This document shows, piece by piece, positions 44,547 to 58,701 of a stretch of DNA of 64,000 nucleotides. Position 1 is the stretch's first letter. Each line of letters starts with the position of its first letter. The stretch comes from Paracoccus endophyticus (GTDB lineage Bacteria > Pseudomonadota > Alphaproteobacteria > Rhodobacterales > Rhodobacteraceae), in contig NZ_QLUV01000007.1 in assembly GCF_003286075.1 (NCBI RefSeq), positions 62,001 through 126,000 on the forward strand. The letters run 5' to 3'. Below the pieces are notes generated by a model. That model had not been told where the DNA came from. It worked only from the letters and a program-made list of their open reading frames with translations, and made no database searches. Both the position numbers and the translations under genes were made by a program.

Positions 44547-45100
44547 CGCAGGCGAACGTCCAGCGGCGGGACGCTGATGGCGCAGGCCGCGCCGTCGACC
44601 CACGGCAGCAGCGGCTGGTCAAGGATGATCCGATAGCGGCCGGGCTGGACATCCTGGGGGCGCAGGATCGCGCGCAGCGAGGCGTAGGGGATGCGCGTGC
44701 GCAGCGTGTCGCCGACCCCTTCGAAGCGATAGCGCACGGGCCGCGGCCCACCTTCGGCAGGTCGGTGCGGGTCCCACGTCACCTCGGCCTGATCCGCCCC
44801 GGTGCCGCGCCAGACGCGCACCACGCCGGTCAGCACCGCGGGATCGAGGAAGTCAAAGGGCCGGTCGGGCGGGTTGGCGAGGTTTGTGACGTGCAGCTCG
44901 ATCCGCTGCGCCCCGCGCACCGCTGGCGCGCCCGCGCGCAGCATGGCGGCGGGCGCCTCGGGGGCATACCAGACCTGCAGGCGCGCGCCGTTGCAGATCT
45001 CGTCGCTGGCCAGCCGCAGTCCTGCGGGCGCGGCCGCCGCCGCCTGCGCGGCAAGGCCCGCCAGGACCGCCGCGGCAAGATGGGCGCGCCCGCGGGTCAT
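44543..45100 (-). CDS. secreted protein of unknown function
   Basis: 185 aa with a signal peptide at about 1-23 (hydrophobic ending [10 protein letters not shown]). The mature part has a predicted beta-rich character, segments [20 protein letters not shown] and [46 protein letters not shown], and two Cys that might form a disulfide. I know no family. The start overlaps the prs stop by 4 bp, so it follows prs in one transcript. It ends overlapping purD by 4 bp. Confidence 0.75.
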   Translation of the reverse strand: MTRGRAHLAAAVLAGLAAQAAAAAPAGLRLASDEICNGARLQVWYAPEAPAAMLRAGAPAVRGAQRIELHVTNLANPPDRPFDFLDPAVLTGVVRVWRGTGADQAEVTWDPHRPAEGGPRPVRYRFEGVGDTLRTRIPYASLRAILRPQDVQPGRYRIILDQPLLPWVDGAACAISVPPLDVRLR

Positions 45101-46116
45101 GATGCTGAATACAGCCCCTCATAGACCGGCTGAAGCGTGTCCAGCTCGAACAGGCTCGACACCGAGGTGCCGTTCCAGATCGACATGATCGCCTGCGCAA
45201 ACAGCGGGGCGGTGGGAACGATGCGGATGTTGCGGGCGGTCTTCACCCGTTCGGACGGCTCGATCGAATCGGTGATCACCAGCGATTTCATAACGGAATT
45301 CTCGATCCGCTCGACCGCCGGACCCGACAGCACGCCATGCGTGATATAGGCGTGGACCTCGGTCGCGCCGTGATCGACCAGCAGCTGCGCCGCCTTGACC
45401 AGCGTGCCGGCCGTGTCGCAGATGTCGTCCACGATGATGCAGGTCTTGCCCTCGACATCGCCGATCACCGTCATCTCGGCGATCTCGCCGGCCTTTTCGC
45501 GCCGCTTGTCCACGATCGCCAGCGGCGCGTCGATGCGGGCCGCGATCTCGCGCGCACGGGCCACGCCGCCGACGTCGGGGGACACGACCATCAGCCCGTC
45601 CATGCGGCCCTTGAAGTGGTGGATGATGTCCAGCGAAAAGATCGGTGCGGCGTAAAGGTTGTCCACGGGGATGTCGAAGAACCCCTGGATCTGGGCGGCG
45701 TGCAGGTCCAGCGTCAGCACCCGGTCCACGCCCGCCTCGGTCAGCAGGTTGGCCACCAGCTTGGCGCTGATGGGGGTGCGGGCCTTGGCCCGGCGATCCT
45801 GGCGGGCATAGCCGAAATAGGGGATCACGGCGGTGATGCGCGCGGCCGACGACCGGCGCAGCGCATCGGCCATGATCAGCAGTTCCATCAGGTTGTCGTT
45901 GGCCGGGTTCGACGTGGGCTGGACGATGTACATGTCCTCGCCGCGCACGTTCTCGTAGACCTCGACGAAGATTTCCTGGTCGTTGAAGCGTTCCACCCGC
46001 GCGTTGACGGGCGCCACGTTCATGCCGCGGTGCATCGACATGCGCCGCGCGATGGCGGTGGCCAGCGGGCGGTTGGCATTGCCCGCGATCAGCTTGGGTT
46101 CGGTCATGGCGGGCAT
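45097..46116 (-). CDS. prs: ribose-phosphate pyrophosphokinase
   Basis: Makes PRPP from ribose 5-phosphate and ATP, feeding purD and other pathways. About 339 aa. Motifs: [102 protein letters not shown] and the PRPP loop [18 protein letters not shown]. The start at 46116 follows CCGGAGATCCC; 46107 is an alternative. Confidence 0.96.
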   Translation of the reverse strand: MPAMTEPKLIAGNANRPLATAIARRMSMHRGMNVAPVNARVERFNDQEIFVEVYENVRGEDMYIVQPTSNPANDNLMELLIMADALRRSSAARITAVIPYFGYARQDRRAKARTPISAKLVANLLTEAGVDRVLTLDLHAAQIQGFFDIPVDNLYAAPIFSLDIIHHFKGRMDGLMVVSPDVGGVARAREIAARIDAPLAIVDKRREKAGEIAEMTVIGDVEGKTCIIVDDICDTAGTLVKAAQLLVDHGATEVHAYITHGVLSGPAVERIENSVMKSLVITDSIEPSERVKTARNIRIVPTAPLFAQAIMSIWNGTSVSSLFELDTLQPVYEGLYSAS

Positions 46117-46229
46117 GGGATCTCCGGGTCTGTGGGCGGCGCGGACAGGACCAGCGTGGGGGGAATCGCGCGATTGCGCCCCGATTAACACCGCGATAGC
46201 GTCCCGGCAAACCGGCGACAGGGGGTGGC

Positions 46230-46820
46230 ATGGCACAGATCGACTATTACTTCGGAACGATCAGCCCCTGGGCTTATCTGGCGGGCAATCGGCTCGAGGA
46301 GATCGCCGCCCGTCACGGGGCCACGATCACCTATCGCCCGCTGGACATCCTGCAGCTGTTCGACCGCACCGGCGGGGTCCGTCCCGCCGACCGGCACCCG
46401 TCGCGCCTTGAATACCGCGCGCAGGAACTGCCGCGCTGGGCCGCATACCTGGGACTGCCGCTGCGCATGGACCTGCCGCTGGCCAACATGGCGCCGTCGT
46501 CCTATGCCATCATCGCCGCGCAAGAGGCGGGCGGCGATGTCGCGGGGCTGGTGCAGGGCCTGCTTGCGGCGCGGTTCGCCCATGGGCGCGACATCGCCGA
46601 CGATGCCGTCATCCGCGAGGCGCTGGCCGCCGCAGGCTTTGACCCGGCGCTGGCCGACCGCGGGCTGTTCGTGGGGGCGGAAACCTATGGCCGCAACCTG
46701 GAACGGGCGGTGGCGGCGGGGGTCTTCGGGTCACCCTTCTACATCGTGACCGACAGCGATCAGCGGTTCTTCGGCCAGGATCGGCTGGACTTTCTGGACC
46801 GATACCTGGCCGCGGCGTGA
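46230..46820 (+). CDS. 2-hydroxychromene-2-carboxylate isomerase-like (DsbA fold)
   Basis: 196-aa thioredoxin-fold protein of the HCCA isomerase/kappa GST-like family. N-terminal [27 protein letters not shown] has Ser at the position of the glutathione-contacting Ser (SPWAYL), and there is no CxxC pair. Later segments are [21 protein letters not shown] and [14 protein letters not shown]. Substrate uncertain: aromatic catabolism or glutathione-linked detoxification. The stop overlaps the next gene (GTGA). Confidence 0.85.
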   Translation: MAQIDYYFGTISPWAYLAGNRLEEIAARHGATITYRPLDILQLFDRTGGVRPADRHPSRLEYRAQELPRWAAYLGLPLRMDLPLANMAPSSYAIIAAQEAGGDVAGLVQGLLAARFAHGRDIADDAVIREALAAAGFDPALADRGLFVGAETYGRNLERAVAAGVFGSPFYIVTDSDQRFFGQDRLDFLDRYLAAA

Positions 46821-47596
46821 GCGGGGTCCACTGGCGGCACTGGCCCGGCGCGGCCGACCGGCCGGCGCTGGCGCTGCATTGCATGCTGGGCAGCGGCGCG
46901 TCCTGGGGGCCGATCGCCGATCGGCTGGGCGGCTGCATCGACCTGCGCGCGCCCGACTGGCCGGCTCACGGGCGCAGCGCGCCCTGGTCGCCGACAAAGG
47001 GCCCCGATTTCACCACCACGGCCACGCGTCTGGTGGGGGCGGCCATCGACCGGCCGGTGGACCTGATCGGCCACAGCTTCGGCGCGGTCGTGGCGCTGCG
47101 GCTCGCCGTCGCTGCCCCGCACGCCATCCGCAGCCTGACGCTGATCGAGCCGGTCCTGTTCGCCGCCCTGCCCCCCGCGGACCGCGACCCGGACGGGCTG
47201 ATGACGAGGGTGCAGGCCGCCGAGGCGGCAGGCGACCGCGCCGCATCGACACGGGCGTTCATGGCGTACTGGGGCGGGACCGATCTGGATGCGGCCACTG
47301 CGGGGACGCAGGCGCAGTTGCAGACGCAGATGGCGACGATGCTGGACAGCGTACCAGACCTTTATCAGGACCGGGGCCGCATCCTGCGCGACGGCGGGAT
47401 CGAGGCCATCGACGCGCCTGTGATGCTGATCTCGGGCGCGCAGTCGCCCCCGAGCATCCACGCGATTGCCGAGGCCCTGGCGGCGCGCCTGGCAGATGTC
47501 GGGCACGCCCTGGTGCCCGGCGCGCATCACATGGCCCCCCTGACCCACCCAGACGAGGTGGCGGGGCTGATCCGGGTGAACCTGGACCGGGCCTGA
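46817..47596 (+). CDS. alpha/beta hydrolase
   Basis: 259 aa. Oxyanion region LALHCMLGSGASWGPIADRL, nucleophile elbow LIGHSFGAVVALRLA, and the late acid/His region ISGAQSPPSIHAIAEALA then PGAHHMAPLTHPDEVA. The GTG start at 46817 overlaps the upstream stop. Probably a thioesterase/carboxylesterase-like enzyme; substrate unknown. Two-gene unit with the isomerase-like protein. Confidence 0.88.
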   Translation: MSGVHWRHWPGAADRPALALHCMLGSGASWGPIADRLGGCIDLRAPDWPAHGRSAPWSPTKGPDFTTTATRLVGAAIDRPVDLIGHSFGAVVALRLAVAAPHAIRSLTLIEPVLFAALPPADRDPDGLMTRVQAAEAAGDRAASTRAFMAYWGGTDLDAATAGTQAQLQTQMATMLDSVPDLYQDRGRILRDGGIEAIDAPVMLISGAQSPPSIHAIAEALAARLADVGHALVPGAHHMAPLTHPDEVAGLIRVNLDRA

Positions 47597-47600
47597 CAGG

Positions 47601-47625
47601 AAAAAGCCCTTCGCCGGCAGGGGCG
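47601..47625 (-). terminator. Rho-independent terminator of the H-lectin gene
   Basis: On the minus strand GCCCCT-gccggcg-AGGGC followed by TTTTT (47601-47605), 14 bp after the H-lectin stop. Good stem and T-run. Confidence 0.7.
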
Positions 47626-47638
47626 TGAGGAACTCAGC

Positions 47639-47989
47639 TCAGTCCACGTCGAAGGCGTCCTGATGGGGAAGCGCGCCGATGGCCAGCCATTCGGCCCGCA
47701 CCCGCGCCACCTTGGTGTCGGACCAGGTCTTGAACAGCAGCACGAACCCGGTTTCGGTCACATCGACGGCCGAGATGTCAGCACGCTGGTTGTGCTCGAC
47801 CGCGATGTCCCACATGCCCAGCCCGACATGGACCACGGGGGGCGACAGGAACGGTTCGGGGAAGCTGACAGGATAGCGCACCGACCGCGCGCCGCGGCCG
47901 GTCCACATCTCGCCGCCATCCTCGCAGGCGGAAAACAGGATCTGCGAGCCGCGCAGGACACCGATGGCCGCATGGTCGATCCGCAGCAT
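47639..47989 (-). CDS. H-type lectin domain protein
   Basis: 116-aa protein with an H-type lectin-like beta-sandwich: RYPVSFPEPFLSPPVVHVGLGMWDIAV, then AVDVTETGFVLLFKTWSDTKVARVRAEWLAIG. H-lectins bind N-acetylgalactosamine-type sugars in animals; bacterial copies are poorly known. No signal peptide is seen, so the protein is likely cytosolic unless exported unconventionally. The ATG at 47989 has a GGAGAAATCTGG ribosome site. It follows the ATP synthase operon on the same strand, with a hairpin between them, and has its own terminator. Confidence 0.82.
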   Translation of the reverse strand: MLRIDHAAIGVLRGSQILFSACEDGGEMWTGRGARSVRYPVSFPEPFLSPPVVHVGLGMWDIAVEHNQRADISAVDVTETGFVLLFKTWSDTKVARVRAEWLAIGALPHQDAFDVD

Positions 47990-48055
47990 CCAGATTTCTC
48001 CGTCAGGTGGGCCGACGCGTGTCGCCCTGATCTCCTGATGGCTGATAGGACAAGA

Positions 48056-48082
48056 CAAGCCCCGGCGGAATGCCGAGGCTTG
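48056..48082 (-). terminator. hairpin terminating the atp operon
   Basis: Arms CAAGCCTCGGC / GCCGGGGCTTG (one mismatch) with loop ATTCC, located 34 bp after the atpC stop. The T-run on the minus strand is short (TCTTGT). Could be leaky, allowing read-through into the lectin gene. Confidence 0.6.
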
Positions 48083-48116
48083 CATTTTAGGCAGTTCAGG
48101 CCGTATCCTGCGCGGC

Positions 48117-48566
48117 TCAGTCCGGGACCGTCGACTGGTTCGGGTCCAGACCGACATGGGTGCCCAGGGCCTCCATGTCGCCCAGCATCTTGGCAGCCGC
48201 GGCGACGAACTCTTCGCCCGCGGTGCCGCGACGGGCCTCGGCGGCTTGCTTGGCCCTGCGGGCGTCACGCATCATCTCGTTGTAGATGTCCTGCGTGATG
48301 TCGGCGCGCGCGTGGCCGCGTTCCGCCAGCAGGCTGACGCTGTCGCCGGTGATCTCGGCAAAGCCGCCGGTCACGGCGAACTCGGTCGCCGTGCCCTGAC
48401 CGTCCACCACCGTGACCAGGCCCGGCCGCAGCGTGACGATCGTGGCGGCGTGGCCGGGCATGGCGGTCAGATCGCCGTCGATGCCCGGCAGCCGGACCTC
48501 GCGCGCGGGAACGGACACCAGGTTCCGCTCCGGCGACACCAGGTCGAACTGCATCGTGTCGGCCAT
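48117..48566 (-). CDS. atpC: F1 ATP synthase epsilon subunit
   Basis: 149 aa. N-terminal beta-sandwich with MQFDLVSPERNLVSVPAREVRLPGIDGDLTAMPGHAA (about 5-41) and GGFAEITGDSVSLLAERGHA; C-terminal helical hairpin from about residue 88. Part of the F1 central stalk and an inhibitory regulator. Last gene of the atp operon, 10 bp after atpD. Confidence 0.95.
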   Translation of the reverse strand: MADTMQFDLVSPERNLVSVPAREVRLPGIDGDLTAMPGHAATIVTLRPGLVTVVDGQGTATEFAVTGGFAEITGDSVSLLAERGHARADITQDIYNEMMRDARRAKQAAEARRGTAGEEFVAAAAKMLGDMEALGTHVGLDPNQSTVPD

Positions 48567-48576
48567 GATGCTCCCC

Positions 48577-50001
<1,425 letters not shown>

Positions 50002-50018
50002 CTACCCCTGCGTTTCGG

Positions 50019-50897
50019 TCAGAGCGCCTCGGCGCCCGAAATGATTTCGATGAGTTCCTTGGTGATCGCGGCTTGGCGCGACCGGTTGTAGACGGTCGTC
50101 AGGCGGTCGATCATGTCGCCCGCGTTCCGCGTGGCGTTGTCCATTGCGGTCATCCGCGCGCCCTGCTCCGAGGCGGCGTTCTCGAGCAGCGCGGCAAACA
50201 CCTGCGTGGCGACCGAGCGCGGAAGCAGCTCGGCCAGGATGGCCTCCTCGCCCGGCTCATAATCGTAAAGCGCGCTGGCGCCGCCGGCGTCCTTGCCGGC
50301 CTCGATCACCGCAGGGATGATCTGGCGCGCGGTCGGCACCTGGCTGATGACGGTTTCGAACCGGCTGTAGAACAGCGTCGCCACGTCGAAATCACCGCCC
50401 TCGAAGCGGTCGAGGATCTCGTCGGCGATTCCGCGGGCGGTGTCATAGCCGACGCGCTTGACCTCGGACAGATCGACGTGGTGGACAAAGCGCTGGCCAT
50501 GCTCGCGTTTCAGCTGCTCGCGAGCCTTCTTGCCCACGGTCATGATCGCCACGGTCTTGCCTTCCCCAGCCAGCGTCTCGGCCTGCTGGCGCGCCAGCTT
50601 GACGATCGAGCTGTTGAAGCCGCCGGCAAGGCCGCGCTCGGACGTCAGGACCACCAGCAGGTGCCGCTGGTCCGACCCGGTGCCCGCCAGAAGACGCGGC
50701 GCGCCTTCGGACCCGGCGGCGGCCGAGGTCAGGCCGGCCATGACCGCAGACATCCGTTCGGCATAGGGCCGCGCCGCCTCCGCCGCCTCCTGCGCGCGGC
50801 GCAGCTTGGCGGCGGCGACCATCTGCATCGCCTTGGTGATCTTGCGCGTGTTCTTGACGCTGCCGATCCGGTTCTTCAGGTCCTTGAGGCTGGGCAT
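50019..50897 (-). CDS. atpG: F1 ATP synthase gamma subunit
   Basis: 292 aa rotor shaft. N-terminal helix [37 protein letters not shown] and C-terminal helix [45 protein letters not shown] form the coiled coil. The middle Rossmann-like part has [20 protein letters not shown]. Lies between atpA and atpD. Confidence 0.97.
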   Translation of the reverse strand: MPSLKDLKNRIGSVKNTRKITKAMQMVAAAKLRRAQEAAEAARPYAERMSAVMAGLTSAAAGSEGAPRLLAGTGSDQRHLLVVLTSERGLAGGFNSSIVKLARQQAETLAGEGKTVAIMTVGKKAREQLKREHGQRFVHHVDLSEVKRVGYDTARGIADEILDRFEGGDFDVATLFYSRFETVISQVPTARQIIPAVIEAGKDAGGASALYDYEPGEEAILAELLPRSVATQVFAALLENAASEQGARMTAMDNATRNAGDMIDRLTTVYNRSRQAAITKELIEIISGAEAL

Positions 50898-50910
50898 TGT
50901 CCCCGTCTCC

Positions 50911-52446
<1,536 letters not shown>

Positions 52447-53013
52447 TTATCCGACCTCTTTCATGACATTCTGCAGGGAAGCGAGCTTCGAGCGGATCGA
52501 GCTGTCGATCATCTGCGAGCCCAGCTTGACAATCATTCCGCCGATCAGACCTTCGTCGACCCGCGTGTTCAGTTTCACGATCTTGCCGGATTTCTGCGCC
52601 AGCGTCTCGGTCAACCGGCGCTCCTGCTCCGCGTTCAGGGGCGCGGCGGCCACCACGTCGGCCGTGACCTCGCCCCGTGCGTCGGCGACCAGCGCGGTCA
52701 GCCGGTCCACCAGCTGAGGCAGCGCGAACAGGCGGCGGTTCTGCGCCATCAGGCGCAGCGTGTTGGCAAGAACGGGCATCAGGCCCATGCGCTCGGCGAT
52801 GCTGCCGATGGCGGCTTCCTGCTGCTCGCGCGAATACAGCGGCGAGCCGATCAGCGTGCGCAGGTCGGCGCTGTCGCGCAGCGCGGCGTCCAGCGCCTGG
52901 ACCTGGGGGGCAAGCGCGTCGATCGCGCCCTGTTCGCTGACCAGGTCGAACAAGGCTTGCGCGTAACGCCCGGCGATGTTGGCGGAAATAGACGCGGTAT
53001 TGGCCACGGACAC
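52447..53013 (-). CDS. atpH: F1 ATP synthase delta subunit
   Basis: 188 aa stator-cap protein (delta/OSCP). Helical N-terminal domain: IAGRYAQALFDLVSEQGAIDALAPQVQALDAAL; C-terminal: TRVDEGLIGGMIVKLGSQMIDSSIRSKLASLQNVM, the family signature. First gene of the F1-only operon. The F0 genes (atpB, E, F) are not in the window, matching the split F1/F0 operons of Rhodobacterales. Confidence 0.96.
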   Translation of the reverse strand: MSVANTASISANIAGRYAQALFDLVSEQGAIDALAPQVQALDAALRDSADLRTLIGSPLYSREQQEAAIGSIAERMGLMPVLANTLRLMAQNRRLFALPQLVDRLTALVADARGEVTADVVAAAPLNAEQERRLTETLAQKSGKIVKLNTRVDEGLIGGMIVKLGSQMIDSSIRSKLASLQNVMKEVG

Positions 53014-53344
53014 CCCTTTGGTTTGCGCGTGACCCCGCAGGCCGGGCCGGCGATCTGCCGGTCAGTCGCGGGGCGCGGACGGTGGAACGCGCCCCGTCAA
53101 TCCGGGGCAGTCCCTGAAATCTGCGGCGTCTCTAACAGCACATGCTGGGTCTCGCAACAGCCCGACGCCCGAAAATGACAAGGGTTCCATGCAAAGTCGG
53201 GCGGTTGCGCTAACGTCCGCACACGCGACGGGCCGGCACGCCGCGGACCATCGGCGGCCCGCCACGCATGCCTGCGCGCGGTCCCGGCGGTCGGACCTGC
53301 GAGACACCGCGGTGCCGGCGCGGCGAATCGACGGGCCGCCCGTG
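53014..53344. other. atp operon upstream region / end of methyltransferase gene
   Basis: 331 bp without a supported gene. It holds the probable atp promoter (53130-53157) and an untranslated leader of about 110 bp. Within the leader, GC-rich self-complementary stretches (for example around 53040-53095) can fold, but no motif was recognised. Confidence 0.4.
53130..53157 (-). promoter_or_regulatory. candidate promoter of the atpHAGDC operon
   Basis: On the minus strand TTGCGA (53152-53157), 16-bp spacer, TTAGAG (53130-53135). About 117 bp before atpH. Matches alphaproteobacterial sigma-70 loosely. Visual call. Confidence 0.35.
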
Positions 53345-54133
53345 TCAGGGCGCCGGCGCGCGGGTCGAGGCGTGCGGGGCCAGCGGCCTGGCCGGGTGGG
53401 GCCGGCGTATCCCCTCCAGCACTTGCAATGGGCTGCGCACGCTGACCAGGCTGCCCGGCCCCACGGGCGCGCTGACCTGCTTGGTCAGTTCCGCCAGCAC
53501 CACGCCCGCCACCAGGACCGAGGCGATCCGCGTGCCCATCCTCTCCCACCACTGTGCGCTTTTCAGCCAGAACCGCCGGTCGGACGGCGGGATGTACAGC
53601 GCAGCCCCGGTGCGTTCGGTGACAAAACCCGCGGCGCGCGCCTGCGCGTCCAGCTGCCCGCGGCTGTAGCTGCGCCCCAGCCCGAAGGGCGTGGCCTCGC
53701 TTTGCGCCCACAGGCCGGCGCGGTTCGGGACCATCACCAGCATCCGCCCCCCGGGCCCCAGGACCCGCCACGCCTCGGCCATCAGGGCGGCGGGATGGTC
53801 GGCGGTTTCCAGCCCGTGCAGCATCACCAGACGATCCACGCTGCCGGTTTCCAGCGGCCAGGCGTCCTCGTCGCACATCACGGTGCGGTTGGGCGCGCCG
53901 AGGGGCCAGCCCATGACGCCCTGCGGCCCCGGCATCAGCGCGCTGACCCGGCGCGCCCGCGGGACATAGGGGCGCAGCAGCGGCACGGCAAAGCCGTAGC
54001 CCGCGACCGTCATGCCCGTCGTGCCCTCGGCCGGCCACAGCGCGGTCATGCGGTCGCGCAGGATGCGCTGGACCACCCGGCCCAGCGCACGCTGATAGTA
54101 GAAGGCACGCAGGTCGATGACGTCGTGATGCAT
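53345..54133 (-). CDS. class I SAM-dependent methyltransferase
   Basis: 262 aa. The methyltransferase-11-like core has DAWPLETGSVDRLVMLHGLETADHPAALMAEAWRVLGPGGRMLVMVPNRAGLWAQ (about 90-145). The glycine-rich SAM loop (usually GxGxG) is reduced to GMTVAGYGFAVPL, so cofactor binding may be atypical. A C-terminal hydrophobic stretch (VLVAGVVLAEL, about 200-215) is odd for a soluble enzyme. Substrate unknown. Divergent from gloB, a frequent neighbour in Rhodobacteraceae. Confidence 0.85.
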   Translation of the reverse strand: MHHDVIDLRAFYYQRALGRVVQRILRDRMTALWPAEGTTGMTVAGYGFAVPLLRPYVPRARRVSALMPGPQGVMGWPLGAPNRTVMCDEDAWPLETGSVDRLVMLHGLETADHPAALMAEAWRVLGPGGRMLVMVPNRAGLWAQSEATPFGLGRSYSRGQLDAQARAAGFVTERTGAALYIPPSDRRFWLKSAQWWERMGTRIASVLVAGVVLAELTKQVSAPVGPGSLVSVRSPLQVLEGIRRPHPARPLAPHASTRAPAP

Positions 54134-54190
54134 TGCGTTCCCGCCGGGATTCGGCTTGGCTGACCGTGCCAGAACAACTGGGGGTTGCCA

Positions 54191-54931
54191 ATGCCGGCCA
54201 CGGTCCACACGATACGCTGCCTGACCGACAACTACGCCTATCTGGTGCAGGCGAGCGGGCAGACGGTGCTGATCGACGCGCCCGAGGCGGCGCCGATCCT
54301 GGCCGGGCTGGACCGGATCGGGGGGCGGCTGGACGCGATCCTGCTGACCCATCATCACGACGACCACATCCAGGCGGTTCCCCGGATCGTCGCCGCGACC
54401 GGCGCGCAGGTCTGGGGCAACGGCGCCGACGCCCACCGCCTGCCGCCGCTGGACCGCGCGCTGTCGGCCGGCACGGACGTCGCGGCGTGCGGCGAGACGG
54501 TCGCGGTCCTCGACGTGCCCGGCCACACGGTCGGCCATGTCGCGTTTCATTTCCCCGCCTCCGGGCTGGTCTTCACCGCCGACAGCCTGATGGCGCTTGG
54601 CTGCGGCCGGCTGTTCGAGGGGACGGCCGCCCAGATGTGGGACAGCCTGTCGCGGCTGGCGGCCCTGCCCGACGACACGCTGGTCTGCTCGGGCCATGAC
54701 TATTGCCGCGGGAACGGCGCCTTCGCCCTGTCGGTCGATCCGGGCAACGCCGCGCTGCGGGCGCGACTGGACGCGGTCACGGCGGGCCAGCGCCCCTGCT
54801 CGCCCGCGACGCTGGCCGAGGAAAAAGCGACGAACCCATTCCTGCGCGCGCGAGACCTGGCCCGCCCGGACGAGGACCCGCTGGCCGCCTTCGCGCGGCT
54901 TCGTGCGGGCAAGGACGGGTTCCGCGGCTGA
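54191..54931 (+). CDS. gloB: hydroxyacylglutathione hydrolase (glyoxalase II)
   Basis: 246 aa. Binuclear metal site THHHDDH in ILLTHHHDDHIQAVPRIV, then the His of VPGHTVGHVAFHF, the Asp of FTADSLMALGCGRLFEG and CSGHDYCRGNGAFAL. The C-terminal ATNPFLRA segment binds glutathione. It hydrolyses S-lactoylglutathione, finishing methylglyoxal detoxification. ATG at 54191; an upstream TTG is unlikely. Confidence 0.95.
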   Translation: MPATVHTIRCLTDNYAYLVQASGQTVLIDAPEAAPILAGLDRIGGRLDAILLTHHHDDHIQAVPRIVAATGAQVWGNGADAHRLPPLDRALSAGTDVAACGETVAVLDVPGHTVGHVAFHFPASGLVFTADSLMALGCGRLFEGTAAQMWDSLSRLAALPDDTLVCSGHDYCRGNGAFALSVDPGNAALRARLDAVTAGQRPCSPATLAEEKATNPFLRARDLARPDEDPLAAFARLRAGKDGFRG

Positions 54932-55117
54932 CGGCTGCTTGAAATGCCCCGCGCGCGTGATCACATCTGCCTCAGCCGCCGCAGTTTCGCGCCCAAGCCG
55001 CAGAATACAGCTTGCGCTGCGCCGAAATGCACCGATCCTTAACTGTATCGTGACAGTCTGGTCAGGTGGGTCCCAGGTCGGGGTCCAGACCGCCAGCCGA
55101 CTGACAGGAGCCGTCTC
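54932..55117. other. clpA upstream region
   Basis: 186-bp spacer. ACAGGAGCC lies 5-13 bp before the clpA GTG. TTAACTGTATCGTGACAGT (about 55037-55055) is an AT-richer patch and may hold the -10; no clear -35. No heat-shock CIRCE-type inverted repeat or sigma-32 motif was recognised. Confidence 0.35.
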
Positions 55118-57436
<2,319 letters not shown>

Positions 57437-57491
57437 CGGGCACGCACCGGGGCGGCGAACTACGGCGCCGCCCGGGCGCAAGACAACGGGG

Positions 57492-57521
57492 AACGGGCGG
57501 CCCGGCCAAGGCCGCCCGTTT
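57492..57521 (+). terminator. Rho-independent terminator after clpA
   Basis: Perfect inverted repeat AACGGGCGGC / GCCGCCCGTT with a short T-run (TTT), 55 bp after the clpA stop. Confidence 0.75.
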
Positions 57522-57804
57522 CGCCGGATGGCCCCGGGACGGCCCGTTGCCCGCAGGAACGATGGCGGACCGGCCGTCGGGGGCGCTGCGACGCCCTGCC
57601 TCGGTCGCAAGGCGAATACGGCGTTGCCGCACAGGGACCGTCTGCCCGACTGCCGTCCCGGTGACGACCGGCAATGGACCCGACCGCGCCCTTGCCGTTC
57701 CTGGCCCCCCTGCCGTACGTCATGCTGCCCGGACACCCATGGTCCTGTCGCATTTCTGTCACAGTTGCGTGGTTGAAGCAGGCACCCGACCAGCGAGGAA
57801 CACG
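57522..57804. other. ppk2 upstream region
   Basis: 283 bp between the clpA terminator and ppk2. It contains the Pho-box-like direct repeat at 57745-57762. Open frames through here are shadows without family matches. Confidence 0.45.
57745..57762 (+). promoter_or_regulatory. Pho box-like direct repeat (candidate PhoB site)
   Basis: CTGTCGC-ATTT-CTGTCAC: two 7-mers 11 bp apart, matching 15 of 18 positions of the PhoB consensus CTGTCAT-AWAW-CTGTCAY. It lies 42 bp before the ppk2 ATG, a promoter-proximal position. No good -10 follows at 10-12 bp, so the promoter is not fixed. Confidence 0.55.
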
Positions 57805-58701
57805 ATGTCCGACGAACTCAACAGCCTCGCCCTGGACGAGGCGCTCGACGAGGACTTCGAGCTTGACCTCGAGGACGCGCTGATCCCCGCGCGACTCTCG
57901 GCGGAATACCGGGCGCTGCATCCCAATCCCCTGCCCCGGCAGATCTATTACCGAGAGCTTCTGCGGCTCCAGTCCGAGCTGATCAAGCTGCAGGACTGGG
58001 TCAGCCACCACAAGGAAAAGGTCGTCGTCCTCTTCGAGGGACGCGACAGCGCCGGCAAGGGCGGCGCGATCAAGCGCATCACCCAGCGCCTGAACCCGCG
58101 CGTGGCCCGCGTCGTGGCCCTGCCCGCGCCCTCGGACCGCGAAAAGACCCAGTGGTACTTTCAGCGCTATGTCCCGCACCTGCCCTCGGGCGGTGAGATC
58201 GTGCTGTTCGACCGCAGCTGGTACAACCGCTCGGGCGTCGAGCGGGTGATGGGGTTCGCGACCGAGGACGAGGTCGAGCAGTTCTTCCGCGACGTCCCCG
58301 AGTTCGAGCGGATGCTGGTCCGATCCGGCATCCGGCTGGTGAAATACTGGTTCTCGATCACCGACGAGGAACAGCAGATGCGGTTCCTGATGCGCATCCA
58401 CGATCCCCTGAAGCAGTGGAAGCTGTCGCCCATGGACCTGCAATCGCGCATCCGGTGGGAGGATTACACCAAGGCCAAGGAGGACATGTTCGAGCGCACC
58501 TCGATCCCCGAGGCGCCGTGGTATATCGTGCCCGGCAACGACAAGAAGCGGGCGCGGCTGAACTGCATGGACCACCTGCTGAGCCTGATCCCCTACACCG
58601 ACGTTCCGAACACCCCCGTCACGCTGCCCGAGCGCGTGTTCAATCCCGACTATGAACGCGAGGTGCTGCCGCGCGATCTGTATGTGCCGGAGCGGTACTG
58701 A
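57805..58701 (+). CDS. ppk2: polyphosphate kinase 2 family protein (class I, single domain)
   Basis: 298 aa. It transfers phosphate between polyphosphate and nucleoside di- or monophosphates. Walker A FEGRDSAGKGGAIKRI (78-93), Asp/Arg lid FDRSWYNRSGVERVMGF (135-151), then KYWFSITDEEQQMRF and MDLQSRIRWEDYTKAKEDM. The acidic N-terminus (1-27) is variable. The ATG at 57805 follows GCGAGGAACACG. A Pho-box-like repeat suggests phosphate-starvation control. The stop overlaps the DUF1330 start (TGATG). Confidence 0.95.
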   Translation: MSDELNSLALDEALDEDFELDLEDALIPARLSAEYRALHPNPLPRQIYYRELLRLQSELIKLQDWVSHHKEKVVVLFEGRDSAGKGGAIKRITQRLNPRVARVVALPAPSDREKTQWYFQRYVPHLPSGGEIVLFDRSWYNRSGVERVMGFATEDEVEQFFRDVPEFERMLVRSGIRLVKYWFSITDEEQQMRFLMRIHDPLKQWKLSPMDLQSRIRWEDYTKAKEDMFERTSIPEAPWYIVPGNDKKRARLNCMDHLLSLIPYTDVPNTPVTLPERVFNPDYEREVLPRDLYVPERY

